DNA of 64,000 bases from Mangifera indica (GCF_011075055.1 NC_058151.1:9070251-9134250), one strand, 5' to 3'. Positions 12,201 through 22,408 are shown, counted from the first letter of the stretch. Notes: generated by a model not told the origin, from the letters alone. Program-made: numbers and translations.

Positions 12201-12864
12201 CACGAGACCGGATATATCCTTCACAGTTAATTTATTGGCCCGATTTAGCTCTACACCAACCCGTCGCCACTGGAATGAAATCAAACATATACTCTGTTAT
12301 CTATGTAGAACTAGAGATTTGAGATTATTTTATTCAGTCAAATCTCCTAAAAATCCTAGTTTGGTTAGATATGCAGATGCTGGTTATCTTTCTGACCCCT
12401 ATAAGGCCCGTTCACAAATGGGATATGTTTTTACTTATAATGACACAACTATATCATGACGCTCCACCAAGCAGACCTTGGTTGCAACTTCTTCAAATCA
12501 TTCAGAAATTTTAGCTCTCCATGAAGCCAACCTAGAATGTATATGGTTACGGTCTGTTATCCATCATATTCGGCATGCATGCAGTCTTCCTTCTACAACA
12601 GACACTCCTTCTATATTATATGAAGACAATGCAACATGTATTGCTCAAATTAGAGGTGGATACATCAAAGGAGACAGAACCAAACATATTTCACCGAAGT
12701 TCTTTTACACTCATGAGCTCCAGTAAAGTAAAAAGATTGATGTCAAGTAAATAAGATCCAGTGAGAATCTTGCAGATTTGTTCACTAAGACACTACCGAC
12801 ATCAACATTTAAGAAGTTAGTGTATAACATCGGTATGCGGTGGCTCAACAAGCAACCAAGTTAA
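9289..12864 (+). pseudogene. pol: Copia polyprotein (PR-INT-RT-RH), nonsense-riddled
   Basis: One reading frame runs for about 3.6 kb without a detected frameshift. In order: protease (CLVDGATTHTIL, active-site D-G-A type, ~9340), GAG-pre-integrase (LWHDCLGHPGS, ~9770), integrase core (DICGPIHPPSG ~9970; LIDAST ~10025; LDNAG ~10155), integrase C-terminal region (HLRIFGC ~10450), reverse transcriptase (ARLVAQGFSQRP ~11450; LMDVVTAYLYGNL ~11575; YGLKQSGRMWYNRL ~11715; catalytic YIDD ~11850), RNase H (GALLYLAQCTRPDI ~12180; NLADLFTKTLP ~12765). About sixteen stops interrupt it, nearly all explicable as CAA, CAG, CGA or TGG codons changed by C-to-T or G-to-A. Most of gag is missing. It cannot be functional. 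Confidence 0.85.
11023..11105 (+). repeat. Short tandem repeat in copia coding region
   Basis: An 18-21-bp unit of the form CCTGAAGTGGCATAAGTC occurs about five times between the integrase and reverse-transcriptase domains, coding for repeated P-E-V motifs where uninterrupted. Three copies carry TAA where others have CAA. Confidence 0.7.
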
Positions 12865-13162
12865 TTCTACTACAAAGAGGGGGAGCGTTCATCACGGGGA
12901 GCATTCATCAGGCAAAATTTTGAAGTTTATCCAATATTGGACAAAAGGTGCATTGTACTCTTTTTTCCTTCACTAGGTTTTGTCTCACTGGATTTTTCTA
13001 ATAAGTTTTTTAACGAGGTAGTTTAAACACATCCAACACCAACTTATAGGATATTTAATAATTATATTCCTTTGTTTTGGTTTTTATCTTACTGAGTTTT
13101 TCCTTAGCAAGGTTAATATAATTATCTATAAGTGGTGAAAATCCAAGAAATACAAGGGGGAG
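12865..13162 (+). other. Copia 3' untranslated region
   Basis: Non-coding, T-rich, between two polypurine tracts (~12877 and ~13154). The second, followed by TGTTAC, is the likely plus-strand primer site at the 3' LTR. Confidence 0.5.
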
Positions 13163-13239
13163 TGTTACAAATCCAAGTGGCTTTCCACCAAATGAAGTCA
13201 AGATTATCTAGCTGTGACAGTTCAGTAATTAAATTTTAT

Positions 13240-13905
13240 TGTCTTTGCCTCTTGAAGTTTTGAGAAATCACGTTTTCCCCCAAAACTATTAAAAATGACA
13301 ATTTAACCTATTTTGGAAGCTTTTTTTAACCCAACTTAGAGATACGATATTTTACTCTATAAAACTTTATAATTTTTAATAGGTTATTAGAATTTGATAA
13401 AAAATTGTTTTAACTCATTAAGTTTGAAAAATAACATTTTAACTTGAAATTTTGAGATATATGAAAAATGACAATTTAACCTATATTAGAAAACTTACTC
13501 AAGCTAGACTTTGACATATAACATCTTAGTCCACAAAAATTCATGATTTTAAATAGTTTATTGAAGCTTGATAAAATCGATTCAAATCATTAGGTTTGAA
13601 AAATGATACTTTAATCCAAGAATTTGAAAAATCTAAAAACGATTTTTTAAGAGAACTCTCACATACAAATAATTATTTTAAGCAAAACTAATGTTTAAAG
13701 ATTACAAAAAGGTCTATCTAAACTTGAAAATTTCTACAAATCTCCAAAAATTATTCATTTGAGTTTTTCTTTGATGTCTTATTTTAATATTCCTTTTTAA
13801 TTGCATAAGGTGAATTTTTACAATTTAAAACTCACAGTTAAGTAAAGACATCAGTTAAAGTGTTCACAGACATATTAGTTTATTATCATCAAAATAAAAG
13901 TGTAA
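13240..13905 (-). mobile_element. Copia LTR fragment (same family as the solo LTR at 3821)
   Basis: Read on the minus strand it opens with TTTTATTTTGATGATAATAA at ~13900 followed by CTAATATGTCTGTGAACAC, aligning with the start of the 3821-5256 LTR. The middle (TTTTTCAAACCTAATGATT) also aligns. Only about the first half is present. It truncates the copia 3' LTR to its left, so it arrived later or marks a deletion joint. Confidence 0.6.
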
Positions 13906-14239
13906 TGACCCTTTATCGTTAGTAAAACCTTCATCAAGGAATCAATTGGGACAACAATAAAGCAAAGAACAGTGTTATGACCATCATAAGAAGCCATATC
14001 ACACAAGGAGGATTTGCTGGAAGATCCATGAGAAATCAATGAATTGGAAGCCTGTCGATCAACAAGAGACAGACCAACCTTATGCAGTAGAAATCTCCAC
14101 AGATTGTCTGATCAAGAAATTGAGTTGTTGAAAAAACTTAAACTATTCAAAGCTACACAAGGAACCCAAACCAGCGCTTCCATCCTCAACTGCAATTGTT
14201 TTCCATTGAGATAATGTCAGAACTTCTTTTTTGAACAAG

Positions 14240-14640
14240 AGTTACTAAAATGAAGGTTGGATTATATATGTAGGCGCTTCGGATCATATGACTAATTGCT
14301 CCATTGTTTTTTCCACCTATGAAACATGTGACAATGATATCCAGATTGTTGTTTCCAACAGTTTTATGTCAATTGCAGCTGGTCGGGGAAATCTTCACCT
14401 TCCTGGATGCATTTATAATCTGTCCTATATGTTTCTCATTGTGCATTTCAAAATCTATCTTTGAGGAAGACTATTGGCAATGTTGAGAAGCGAAATGGCC
14501 TTTACTTCCTCTCTAGTGTTGGTTCCTTGCCTCAGTCACTTAATAATGTTTCTCTATCAACCATTTTAAATTCTGAAGTCATCTTGTGGCACAAAAGCTT
14601 GGTCACCCTAGTTTTACTAATTTAAAAGTCTTGTATTCAC
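14240..14640 (+). pseudogene. Copia protease and GAG-pre-integrase fragment
   Basis: GASDHMTNCS followed by FSTYE and, downstream, SIAAGRGNLHLPG identify the copia protease. The catalytic Asp of the usual D-S-G is replaced (the frame reads Y-V-G). The GAG-pre-integrase His-box is visible as LWHKSL/LGHPSF in shifted frames at ~14585-14615. Several stops and frameshifts break it. Confidence 0.65.
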
Positions 14641-15049
14641 ATTTATTTATGAATAAATATCCTCCTTCATTCCAATGAGAGCGACATTTGGGAACGATCT
14701 TTCTTCCAAACCCACAGGCTCTAGATGATTTATCATCGTCATTGACTATCATGCCGGTGTTTGTTGGGTTTTTCTCATGAAGGAAAAATCCAAAACAATT
14801 GTCATTTTCAAACAATTCCCTAAACTTGTCACAAATGTCTTCTAATCTTTTGTTCACATTCTCCGAACTAATAATGGAAGGGAATAGTTGGCCAATGAAT
14901 TGAACTAATACCTTGCTAATCATGACATCTTTCACCAAAGAGAAGTTGAATGGTTCAGTTGAAGACAGGAAGTCCACCAAGTCCACCACTGGGTATTGGA
15001 CTAAACTGTGGAGAACATTGGTTTTATGGAGAAACAAAGAACAGTCCAT
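14603..15049 (-). other. Unrecognised antisense open frame inside copia remnant
   Basis: The 148-codon minus-strand frame covers ~310 bases (14650-14960) for which the plus strand has no copia similarity. Its middle has protein-like composition (KRLEDICDKFRELFEN, then GFFLHEKNPTNTG, GFGRKIVPKCRSHW), while its ends are merely the antisense of copia sequence. It may be a captured host exon or a fragment of another element. I do not recognise the family and claim no function. Confidence 0.3.
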
Positions 15050-15386
15050 GGTGACTAGAAGAAGAGTACAGGGGCTATTGTTCAGAGAGCATGTAAACTA
15101 CTTTGGTTAGAAAGATTGCTAAAATGCTTAAAATTCGCAGGACAAGCCCTATGAGGTGGTATTGGAGAGCAACATTGTTCACAATCTGGTTTAGAATGAT
15201 AAGATGAAACATGTCAGAATTGACAGAAATTTCATCAAGTATGAGATCGAGAATGGAGTTGTCAACCTGTTTCATATCTCTACAAAGTCCCAAGAAGTTG
15301 ATATCCTTACTAAAACCATACCAAAACCAGCTTTTGATTTACTTGTGGGTAAGTGCGGAATGATTGATATATATTTACTAGTTTGA
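14960..15386 (+). pseudogene. Copia RNase H C-terminal fragment
   Basis: DRKSTKSTTGYW, LVLWRNKEQSMVTR and, after stops, KHVRIDRNFIKYEIENG, VDILTKTIPKPAFD and LVGKCGMIDIY are the usual closing motifs of copia RNase H. Frame breaks separate the two halves. The final stop at 15384 is followed directly by the polypurine tract. Confidence 0.75.
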
Positions 15387-15392
15387 GGAGAG

Positions 15393-15690
15393 TGTTGGAA
15401 TGATTAGAATAAAATCCCAGATTTATTGGCATGTAATTAGAATATGATTTGTTGGAAATATTAAAATAAAATTTCAGATTTATTGGGATGTGATTAGGAT
15501 ATGATTAGGTCATTTTTCTGGTTGTGTATTTTTAGGAAGGTTACTGATTTTCCTCTTGAGAATTGTAGGTCTATATTAGGATAGGTTGTCTCCTATATAA
15601 TGTAAACTCCACTAATGAATAAATTGAGTGAGAGTGTTTTCTTCCAAAAGCTCTTGTTTCAGTTTCCAGTGCATGTTTTTCATATCACAT
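15393..15690 (+). mobile_element. Short 3' LTR of the Ale-like remnant
   Basis: TGTTGGAATGATTAG follows GAGGAGAG. Inside are a near-duplicate of ~50 bases (15394-15440 and 15447-15495), a TATA-like TCCTATATAATG at ~15590 and a leader-like AATAAATTGAGTGAGAGTG. The right end, near a CATATCACA word, is not certain. Confidence 0.55.
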
Positions 15691-15769
15691 TATGAAAAAG
15701 TAGTGCTTTTCTGAAGGTTTTGGCAATTTATGGTTTATGAAGATTTCCTGGTGTCTTTTTTTTCCCCAG

Positions 15770-15917
15770 CTTGCCACCAGTTATTTTGCATTTTTGGAAG
15801 TTATATTGAACGACCATTTTGGCTGTCATTTTGAATCGAGATACCAACTCCTTCATACACATCATTAGATCTCTTGAATTGGGTCTTAAAAGTGTAAATA
15901 CAAATATCATATCACAG
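15770..15917 (+). pseudogene. XPO7: Exportin-7 exon with frameshift
   Basis: Acceptor TTTTCCCCAG ends at 15769 and donor CAG|GTACAT follows 15917. The first third reads YFAFLEVILNDH in one frame; the rest reads ILAVILNRDTNSFIHIIRSL then ELGLKSVNTNIISQ in the next frame. Both halves are exportin-7 sequence, so a small indel near 15813-15820 breaks the exon (148 bases, not a multiple of three). Confidence 0.75.
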
Positions 15918-16118
15918 GTACATTTATAGTAAAGTTCTTCTGATTCTTTCATCATAGTGTTTGACAATTTGTGACCCCTTAGAAAATACTGATAGGTCAT
16001 GGACTACTGTATCTTTATCTTTTATTTTATCTTACTATTTTTATACTTAAAATATTCATTCTACACAGGCTATGTGGTGCCTTTTCTTACTGGTAACTAA
16101 CTTCAAATGATATTGCAG

Positions 16119-16247
16119 TGTGCATCCAGCATTGATAATTTGGCTAGTTTTTATTTCATCCACATTACAATGGGAGAGCCACCTAGTTCACCAGCTGCTC
16201 TCAATCTTGCAAAACACATTTCAGATTGCCCAGGTTTATTTCCAAAT
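16119..16247 (+). pseudogene. XPO7: Exportin-7 exon, intact
   Basis: Acceptor ATATTGCAG (to 16118) and donor AAT|GTGAGT bound a 129-base, 43-codon exon reading CASSIDNLASFYFIHITMG, then EPPSSPAALNLAKHI and SDCPGLFPN, without lesions and continuing the preceding exon in phase 0. Confidence 0.85.
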
Positions 16248-17313
16248 GTGAGTGAGCTGCAAATTATCAGCTATGATTTGATTTCATTTGTCATTCATAT
16301 GTGTAATGCAAACTTACCTTATCAACATTAATTAACCAAACTCTAAGAGTTTTGAACATGTGCTGAAACTCCTCTGCTTTTTTTTTTTTTTTTTTTCAAT
16401 AAATGAAGCTAAAGAGAAATTCAGTTCTTAGTTGGAGACCATTTACTACCGGTATATATATGCTACCCATGTATTTTTTGTAGGCTATCTCTCTTTGATG
16501 TAGTCAGTGATTCCAATAAAATTATTCCACTTTTAAGAATTATTTTCTGTAACATAATAGACAATAATCATGATGATTATGATGGTTTACTCTGAAAAAT
16601 AATGTTTGTTGCTGAAGGAGTCTGTTTTTTTATCTTGACTCTCGCAGAAAATGGAAATTTTAACTCTCATTTCATAAGTTCCAAGGTCGATAATGAGCTA
16701 GGTTTCTTTTGTTCTTTAAAAAATAGAAAAGAAAAAAAAATTGACGGATAATTTGATCTGCAGTGTGGATTTGTCTTTTTGAAGCATAACGAATCAAAAA
16801 CATAAAGGTCTATCAATATAATAACTATATATACTATGCTTTGTTAAAATCAAAAGATATGGTTAACCAAAAAAAACTGTTTAGGACATTGTGGTATATT
16901 TTTTTGCCTCTTAGGTGTGAAAAACATGAAACAGAATTGCTACAAAAAAATGAATCAGTTATTAATCTATTATTACATTATTAGCTTTGTTGGAATCTCA
17001 GTACTGACATCATATACAGAATTAGCGTTAGTATTTTGTGCAGAATAGATGTGCTATACTTACTTGTAACTTACTTATGTGGTCTGATATGGACCAAACA
17101 CTGAAAATATTTATGTGAGTACCTACCTATTAGGTGTGTCTTAACTTATTGTTAAAGTACAGTTCTGACAAATGCATGGAAAATTGAAGAGATATGTTTT
17201 TATTGTAGATACATTTGTTTGAAAGCATTACTGTCATCAGTTCTTTTCTCTACCGTCTGATTTTCTTTCTGTTCATATATGTATCTATTTTACTACACTT
17301 TTTGTCTCTCTAG
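16248..17313 (+). other. Intron of the exportin-7 relic
   Basis: AT-rich intron with a poly-T tract at ~16379-16396. No inserted element is recognised. Confidence 0.6.
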
Positions 17314-17412
17314 ATATTGAAAACTTTCTTAGAGGTGATGTTATTGGAAGACTCTGGCTGTCAATGGAGTCTTAGCAGATCATTGCTAAGTTTGATACTT
17401 ATTAGTGAAGAG
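17314..17412 (+). pseudogene. XPO7: Exportin-7 exon, intact
   Basis: Acceptor TCTCTCTAG and donor GAG|GTAAGT bound 99 bases (33 codons) reading ILKTFLEVMLLEDSG, CQWSLSRSLLSLIL and ISEE. Phase 0 on both sides and no lesion. Confidence 0.85.
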
Positions 17413-17814
17413 GTAAGTAATACTTCTATTTATTTATTTTTTCTTCTGATTCTGCTGTTGTAAACTTTTAATTACCCATCCCGTTACCAAGATTTTTACC
17501 TTGGTTTAATTACTGTTTTCCAAAAGTCAGAGAGATAGTTTTACTACTTTAATACAAAATTTATAGTTTTTCTATTAAAAAGAGAGAGAGAGAAAGACAA
17601 TAGATTGTATTTTAGAGAGGAGACGGTATTGAAACATGATATAAAAGAGCTTTTGTATGTTAAAAGGAGAAAAAATGAACTTATTTCTCAGAGAGAGATT
17701 TTATGACATTAAAATAGTTGGTTTTTTTTCCCTGGTGAAAGACACTAATTAGCTGATAAATTATACTGATCTTATGAGTGTATTCTAAACTGAGATTTAC
17801 ATGGAATTTTGCAG

Positions 17815-17835
17815 ATGTAAATTCTGGCTTCGCAA
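17815..17835 (+). pseudogene. XPO7: Exportin-7 micro-exon, shortened with stop
   Basis: Acceptor TTTTGCAG and donor CAA|GTAAGT bound 21 bases reading M-stop-ILASQ in the phase set by the exon before it. ILASQ is the expected end of this exon. The usual exon is longer by about six codons, so an internal deletion probably created the TAA. The identification rests on five residues, the splice sites and order. Confidence 0.55.
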
Positions 17836-19166
17836 GTAAGTTTGACTCTTTCTGCTTTATTACTATCTCTGTAGTCCTTGTTATCGGAAAGATTGATCCA
17901 ACATTGACCTATCATATCAATTTGCAAGTTAAAAAGTCTCTTCTTCATTATATGGTTGACTGTGTTTGCATCTTCTGTGGAATTACAGGCAACTTAAAGG
18001 ACTAGAGCAGGCCTTACATAACAACAAATATGAAAGTACTATCACCCTGCTAGACTAGAAATATTAGGTATTGTTGGAACACTACCTGATATTTAGGTTG
18101 GTATCAGAGTTAGTTAGGTTGACCAAGTAGCTGTTTGTTCAATCCTTCTTGCTTGTGATTGCATTTGATTTAAGTGTTGTGCATGTGAAGGGACATGTTA
18201 GAGTTTTAAATATTGTTAGTGGCTCCTTGATAGTTTTTAAGATGTTAGGTTTAGTGGTAACTTAACACAAATGTTGCCCTGTCAAGCTAGTAATCATTAG
18301 CCGAGTTTTTGAAAACTGAAGTTGTGCGTATAGACTTCAAATTTTTTTCATATGGTCTAATTTTGTATATCAAAGTGTTGAAATGTTTGGTTTAGTTCTG
18401 CTTAATAATCTGTCTCTTATTCGTTTGATCTCTTAATAGATCAGCAATACAAGTTCCTATCTCAAATCTAATCTCCTGGCATCTACAACATTTGACAGTT
18501 CTCTACTTCTCTCCACTCTTCAGCAGTTTCCTCTAATGATATGGCTGTGCCAGTTTATCATCTGCCTTTGTTTTTGTTTCTTGTTCATATTTCTTCTCTT
18601 CTCCTCTCCTCTCTCTTCTTCTGAATTCCACTTCAGCTCTACCTCCCACACCCATTTTGTATTTTCTTTTCTCTCTGTCTCTCTGTCTCTCTCTCTTTTT
18701 TTTTCCCCTCTTTTTCATTCTTTTTAATTTTCTGTTTTCTTTGCGTTGTTTGTTTTTACATATCCTCTATCTTCATCTCTCGTCCCTCATGTTCAGTTTT
18801 ATGTTTACCCTTATGCTTGAAACTGACTTTTGTTTAGGGTTTATTAAATTTTTTATGAATGCTTCAATGTAAATGCTTTTGATAACTTAGGTTTCAATTT
18901 AAAATATTGTTTTAGTATGCTTATTTCACATGAAAGTTGAATATACATTGCCAATAAAAAGGGAACTTTTCACTGCCTTAAAAGGAACACCTCTGGGACT
19001 TGAGTGACTTGTATGTTTATGTCCTTGTGTATCATTGGATGATGAACTGAAAAACTGTGATTTTGATATTGCTGTGTGAATCATTGCCATTGGAGGCTGC
19101 TTTTTGGTTGTAGAATTCAGTATCAATATGCAATTTAGCATTGAGAATTGTGTTATTGTTTTGCAG
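17836..19166 (+). other. Last intron of the exportin-7 relic
   Basis: It contains a long CT-rich tract at ~18480-18735 (TCTCTCTGTC repeats). No coding sequence or element border is recognised. Confidence 0.55.
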
Positions 19167-19304
19167 CAAATGAATCAGCAGCAGCATCTTTCCTCGTGCT
19201 TTGACAAACTTATAACAGATGTAAATCGGAATTTAGAACCAAAGAACAGGGAAAAGTTCAGACAGAACCTCACTAGATTAAGGAGTGAATTCCGTGCCAA
19301 ATAA
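19167..19304 (+). pseudogene. XPO7: Exportin-7 last exon with native stop
   Basis: Acceptor TGTTTTGCAG ends at 19166. The exon reads QMNQQQHLSSCFDKLITDVN, then RNLEPKNREKFRQNL and TRLRSEFRAK-stop, the C-terminus of plant exportin-7. There is no lesion. Polyadenylation-like AT-rich sequence follows (TTTATTATTATTATTTTTT at ~19363). Confidence 0.85.
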
Positions 19305-21154
19305 CTTGTTCATATCGTAGCATCAAGAGCCTATGTACATAACTTCTTATAATTCCCTATGATTTATTATTATTATTTTTTATCCCCACGTATAGACCTT
19401 ACTTCTATATACTCAAGTAGAAATGCTTAAACTGTCATGGGTTTTGTGAATTAGAATCCCCAGAGTTTAGTTATCCATAATATTTTCAACTTTATTGAAA
19501 ATGGTGTTATTTATAGCATAAAGTGTTTTGTGGGATGCTTTTTTACATCATTTCTGGATGAACGAATTTAAAGGCTGTGATATTACAAACCCTTGTGTTC
19601 TACAATTTTTCATGATTTATTATGACACAGATATCCATTGCACTCACATAAAATGATTTATTTTAAAATAAAATTATTGGTACAAATAAATTGTATTAAA
19701 ATTTGAAACCAAACTAGAATTCTCTTACATTCACATCCAATCAGCTACCGAGAAAACTTAAGCAGATTTTTATGTACAGTTTATTCAGCGCCAAAGTTTC
19801 CTCAAACCCAAATGCAATATGCCTATTTGCTGCCCAGTTAACCAGCCAAATGAAGCTCAACATAGCACAATTTGAATTCAGATTAGCAATATACACGTAT
19901 CCAATTTTTAAATAGTCTATTGTGTTAAGACCAATTGACCAAAAAGCATTCGAGCCAACTGGATGGCTCCTTAACAAAAAACAAAGATGGGGAAGAAAGC
20001 AAGAAACTTATTAGCAAGATTCTGCATAAGGCTTTCAACAATAGTATCTCAAAGCACAGAAAGCTGCAGTTAAAACAAATTTTAGGTTAGACATGAAACA
20101 TAAATATAGATAGATTGTTTTTATACTAGCAGCACTATACACTAATCTATGAATTAACCCAACGTTGGAGGCTTCAAAAACACTAAACTTGTGTGAGTAT
20201 AACAATCATCAAGTTTTTTCAAGCAATACTATGTGTACCCACTTTAGATACACAAGTGTATACACACTTATATGTGTTATCGCATGATTGAATGTTATTT
20301 TATTATTAATTCAAAATCACCAATCATATGATGATATATATAACTGTGTACACATTTGTGTACCCACTTTTCAGTAAATTGAAAGACAAAATAATGGGAG
20401 AATAGCTCATCAGATTCTTAAGTATTGGCTGGTAGAATCACTAATCAATACAGAAAACAGAAGAACAAAGTCCATTAGAATATACACTAAATTTTGGGTT
20501 AGTGCAAAAATGTTTCTAAAACTTCAGGACATCATGATTTATCCAAGAAGAAAAAGGTTACCGAACAAAACATTTTCCCCTCAATAATAAAGCACAATAC
20601 GATCTAAAAGTTAGATGATAATAGAGCACATAAAAAAGAATACTGTTAAACTTCAATCTAACAAAAACAAAAATTATAATTGCAATATACTTAATCGATT
20701 ACTCTATCTGAAACAAATGTCTACTATTGACAAGTCCAAATGATAAAATTTTCATGTTTCAATAGTTCTGAGCCAGAGAATGATTTCAAAGACAAACATA
20801 TAAGGTAAAAATGTCATCATAAACATCTTTCAGTAGTTACGATAAATTAAAAATAATTTATTTTAAAGGATACTTGACAACATTCAATAAACAAAATCAT
20901 GCATTAAGAGGAAAACACAACTTACCATCTCATATTTTGAGGCAATTTATTCAATAAATTTATTGCTCAAATTTCTCCAAGGCATGATGCTATAATCAAA
21001 ACTATTTGAACAAGAGAAGATGTTTTCTTGCAAGAGTAAAAGGATTGTCATCTAGTTAATTTAAATCACCCCTGAAAGCATGTTCACTTTCACTACTAGG
21101 CTCAGAGCAGCCATCAAACTCTTCATCAAATAAACCACAAATCTTACCAAAATT
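19305..21154. other. Intergenic region between convergent loci; no gene seen
   Basis: It lies between the 3' ends of the exportin-7 relic (plus) and the PORR gene (minus) and probably holds both 3' untranslated regions. A short repeat GTGTACCCACTTT/GTACACATTTGTGTACCC occurs at ~20230-20370. No transposon border or RNA gene could be supported. Confidence 0.5.
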
Positions 21155-22408
21155 TTAATCTGAGTTCCCATTCTCTGAACTCTCCAATATTGAAATAACC
21201 CAGTCACCATCTCCTGTACCTCCCTCATCTATTTTACCAACTCCATTGTCAATCTCTTCCTTAATGTATTCTTGGTGTTGCAATTCTCTAGTATTTTGAC
21301 ACCCTAACAAAATAAGGTCCAACATTTTCCTTCTAACATCATATATTGGATTGGGCTCAATCAAGCATCCTTTACTATAGGCCTCTCTAAGAAAAACTGT
21401 TTGAGTACTCCCTTTTGTAGATATATAAAAAATTCCAGGGTGCTTAAGAAGCAACTCTAACACATTAACTTCCATAGAAAAATCTTTCCTGAAATGCACC
21501 AACCTCTCAACCTCAACCATTTTTTCAACTGTCAAGCTCAACAACTCATGAATTATACCAACAGCACGCTTCTCAAACCTCTCAACTCCGCCACAAGTAC
21601 GAACCCTCACTGAGTTCAGTTTCCTCTCATAAGGTTTAATATAAGAAAGCTGTTGCCAATTCTTCAACTTCTCCCTAAATCCTTTCCCAATTTCAAACCC
21701 TGTGGGAAAATTAATAGGAAACGCAAACTTAACCTCAAATTCACTCAACCATTTTTCTTTGTATTCATTCTCCCTCCACTTTTCAACCACAGCATCACCT
21801 AAATTCCCATCTCGATTAACCAATTCAACAGTCTCCAGATCAACCAATCTAAAGTCACTACTATATTTCCTTAAAATAGATTCCCTAAAATCTTTAGGTA
21901 AACCCAATTCTCTTCTAATCAACCTCATAGCATGAATATGAAGAGACTCATTTTGGGAAATCAATAAAAGCTTCTTGATTCTACTCACGGCATCCAATTC
22001 ACACATTTTTATAACACTATCTTCTAAATCTAACAAATATTTCATCCTAGGCGTCAATTTACAACAAAGATTTCTCTTCAAAGGGTGTGTAAATACCTGG
22101 AAAACATGAGGATATTTGTGGATAAACTTGCCCATATGGACATTTAATCCGAGAATGTTTTTCCAGCGCGACATCAACTGAACGGAGAGGAAGGGACCAC
22201 GCTTGCGAGTGGAAAGAAGTTGGTGTATTGAGAGAATGGTTTTGAGGGTTTTGAGTTTGGTGGCGAGTTTGTCGAGTTTAGAGTCTCTTGTTCTGTTCTG
22301 GAGCCTAGTTTGGGCTGATTCCACCAGCTTCTTCTTCGACCTCCTTTGGTCCCCAGTGGCGATTTGATGAGATAAATTGTATTTCCGAAGACTTTTGAAG
22401 ACAATCAT
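21155..22408 (-). CDS. PORR-domain organellar RNA-binding protein
   Basis: This is a 417-codon, apparently intronless gene starting at ATG 22408 and ending TAA at 21155. PORR (formerly DUF860) proteins bind organelle introns and help their splicing in chloroplasts or mitochondria. Recognisable stretches: a basic N-terminus rich in K and R (~1-60) fitting a targeting peptide, then the PORR region with KFIHKYPHVFQVF (~93-105), LTPRMKYLLDLE (~117-128), LPKDFRESILRKYSSDFRLV (~171-190) and HPGIFYISTKGSTQTVFLRE (~327-346), which is the family's conserved close. The tail is acidic (EEIDNGVGKIDEGGTGDGD). No lesion is seen; it is the only intact host gene here. I cannot tell which family member it is or which organelle it serves. 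Confidence 0.88.
   Translation of the reverse strand: MIVFKSLRKYNLSHQIATGDQRRSKKKLVESAQTRLQNRTRDSKLDKLATKLKTLKTILSIHQLLSTRKRGPFLSVQLMSRWKNILGLNVHMGKFIHKYPHVFQVFTHPLKRNLCCKLTPRMKYLLDLEDSVIKMCELDAVSRIKKLLLISQNESLHIHAMRLIRRELGLPKDFRESILRKYSSDFRLVDLETVELVNRDGNLGDAVVEKWRENEYKEKWLSEFEVKFAFPINFPTGFEIGKGFREKLKNWQQLSYIKPYERKLNSVRVRTCGGVERFEKRAVGIIHELLSLTVEKMVEVERLVHFRKDFSMEVNVLELLLKHPGIFYISTKGSTQTVFLREAYSKGCLIEPNPIYDVRRKMLDLILLGCQNTRELQHQEYIKEEIDNGVGKIDEGGTGDGDWVISILESSENGNSD

Larger units (their letters stand above)
8760..13240 (+). mobile_element. Ty1/copia retrotransposon remnant within the exportin-7 locus
   Basis: This holds leader repeats (8771-8885), a copia polyprotein in order protease, GAG-pre-integrase, integrase, reverse transcriptase, RNase H (9289-12864), a long 3' untranslated stretch with two purine tracts (AAAGAGGGGGAG at ~12877 and CAAGGGGGAGTG at ~13154-13164) and the first bases of a 3' LTR (TGTTACAAATCC from 13163) that is cut off by another LTR fragment near 13240. 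No complete 5' LTR or target duplication could be defined. The insertion lies where the exportin exons are missing. Confidence 0.65.
13906..15690 (+). mobile_element. Second copia remnant (Ale-like), internally deleted
   Basis: Pieces in order: protease/GAG-pre-integrase (14240-14640), a block of unrelated sequence (14650-14960), RNase H (14960-15386), then GAGGAGAG and a short LTR. Integrase core and reverse transcriptase are missing. The compact LTR right after the RNase H stop is typical of Ale-type elements. No 5' LTR was found. Confidence 0.6.
7954..19304 (+). pseudogene. XPO7: Exportin-7-like (XPO7/RanBP16) gene relic, middle deleted
   Basis: Exportin-7 is a Ran-GTP-dependent importin-beta-type receptor that carries cargo across the nuclear pore; plant forms are about 1050 residues and many exons. 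Here only the two ends remain: an N-terminal block (7954-8217) and five C-terminal exon blocks (15770-15917, 16119-16247, 17314-17412, 17815-17835, 19167-19304) in correct order, strand and splice phase. Residues from about 85 to about 900 are absent; the gap holds two copia remnants and an LTR fragment. The N-terminal block runs into a stop, the 15770 exon has a frameshift, and the 17815 micro-exon has an in-frame TAA. I infer a dead gene or a dead duplicate. An unusual short transcript cannot be excluded from sequence alone. Confidence 0.8.

Noticed and set aside
18533..18727. Frames on both strands, one Arg/Lys-rich and one Ser/Phe-rich
   Set aside because: They are artefacts of the CT-rich tract in the last exportin-7 intron.
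19741..19977. 78-codon minus-strand frame downstream of the PORR gene
   Set aside because: No recognisable motifs; it lies in a 3' intergenic region and is within chance length for AT-rich DNA.
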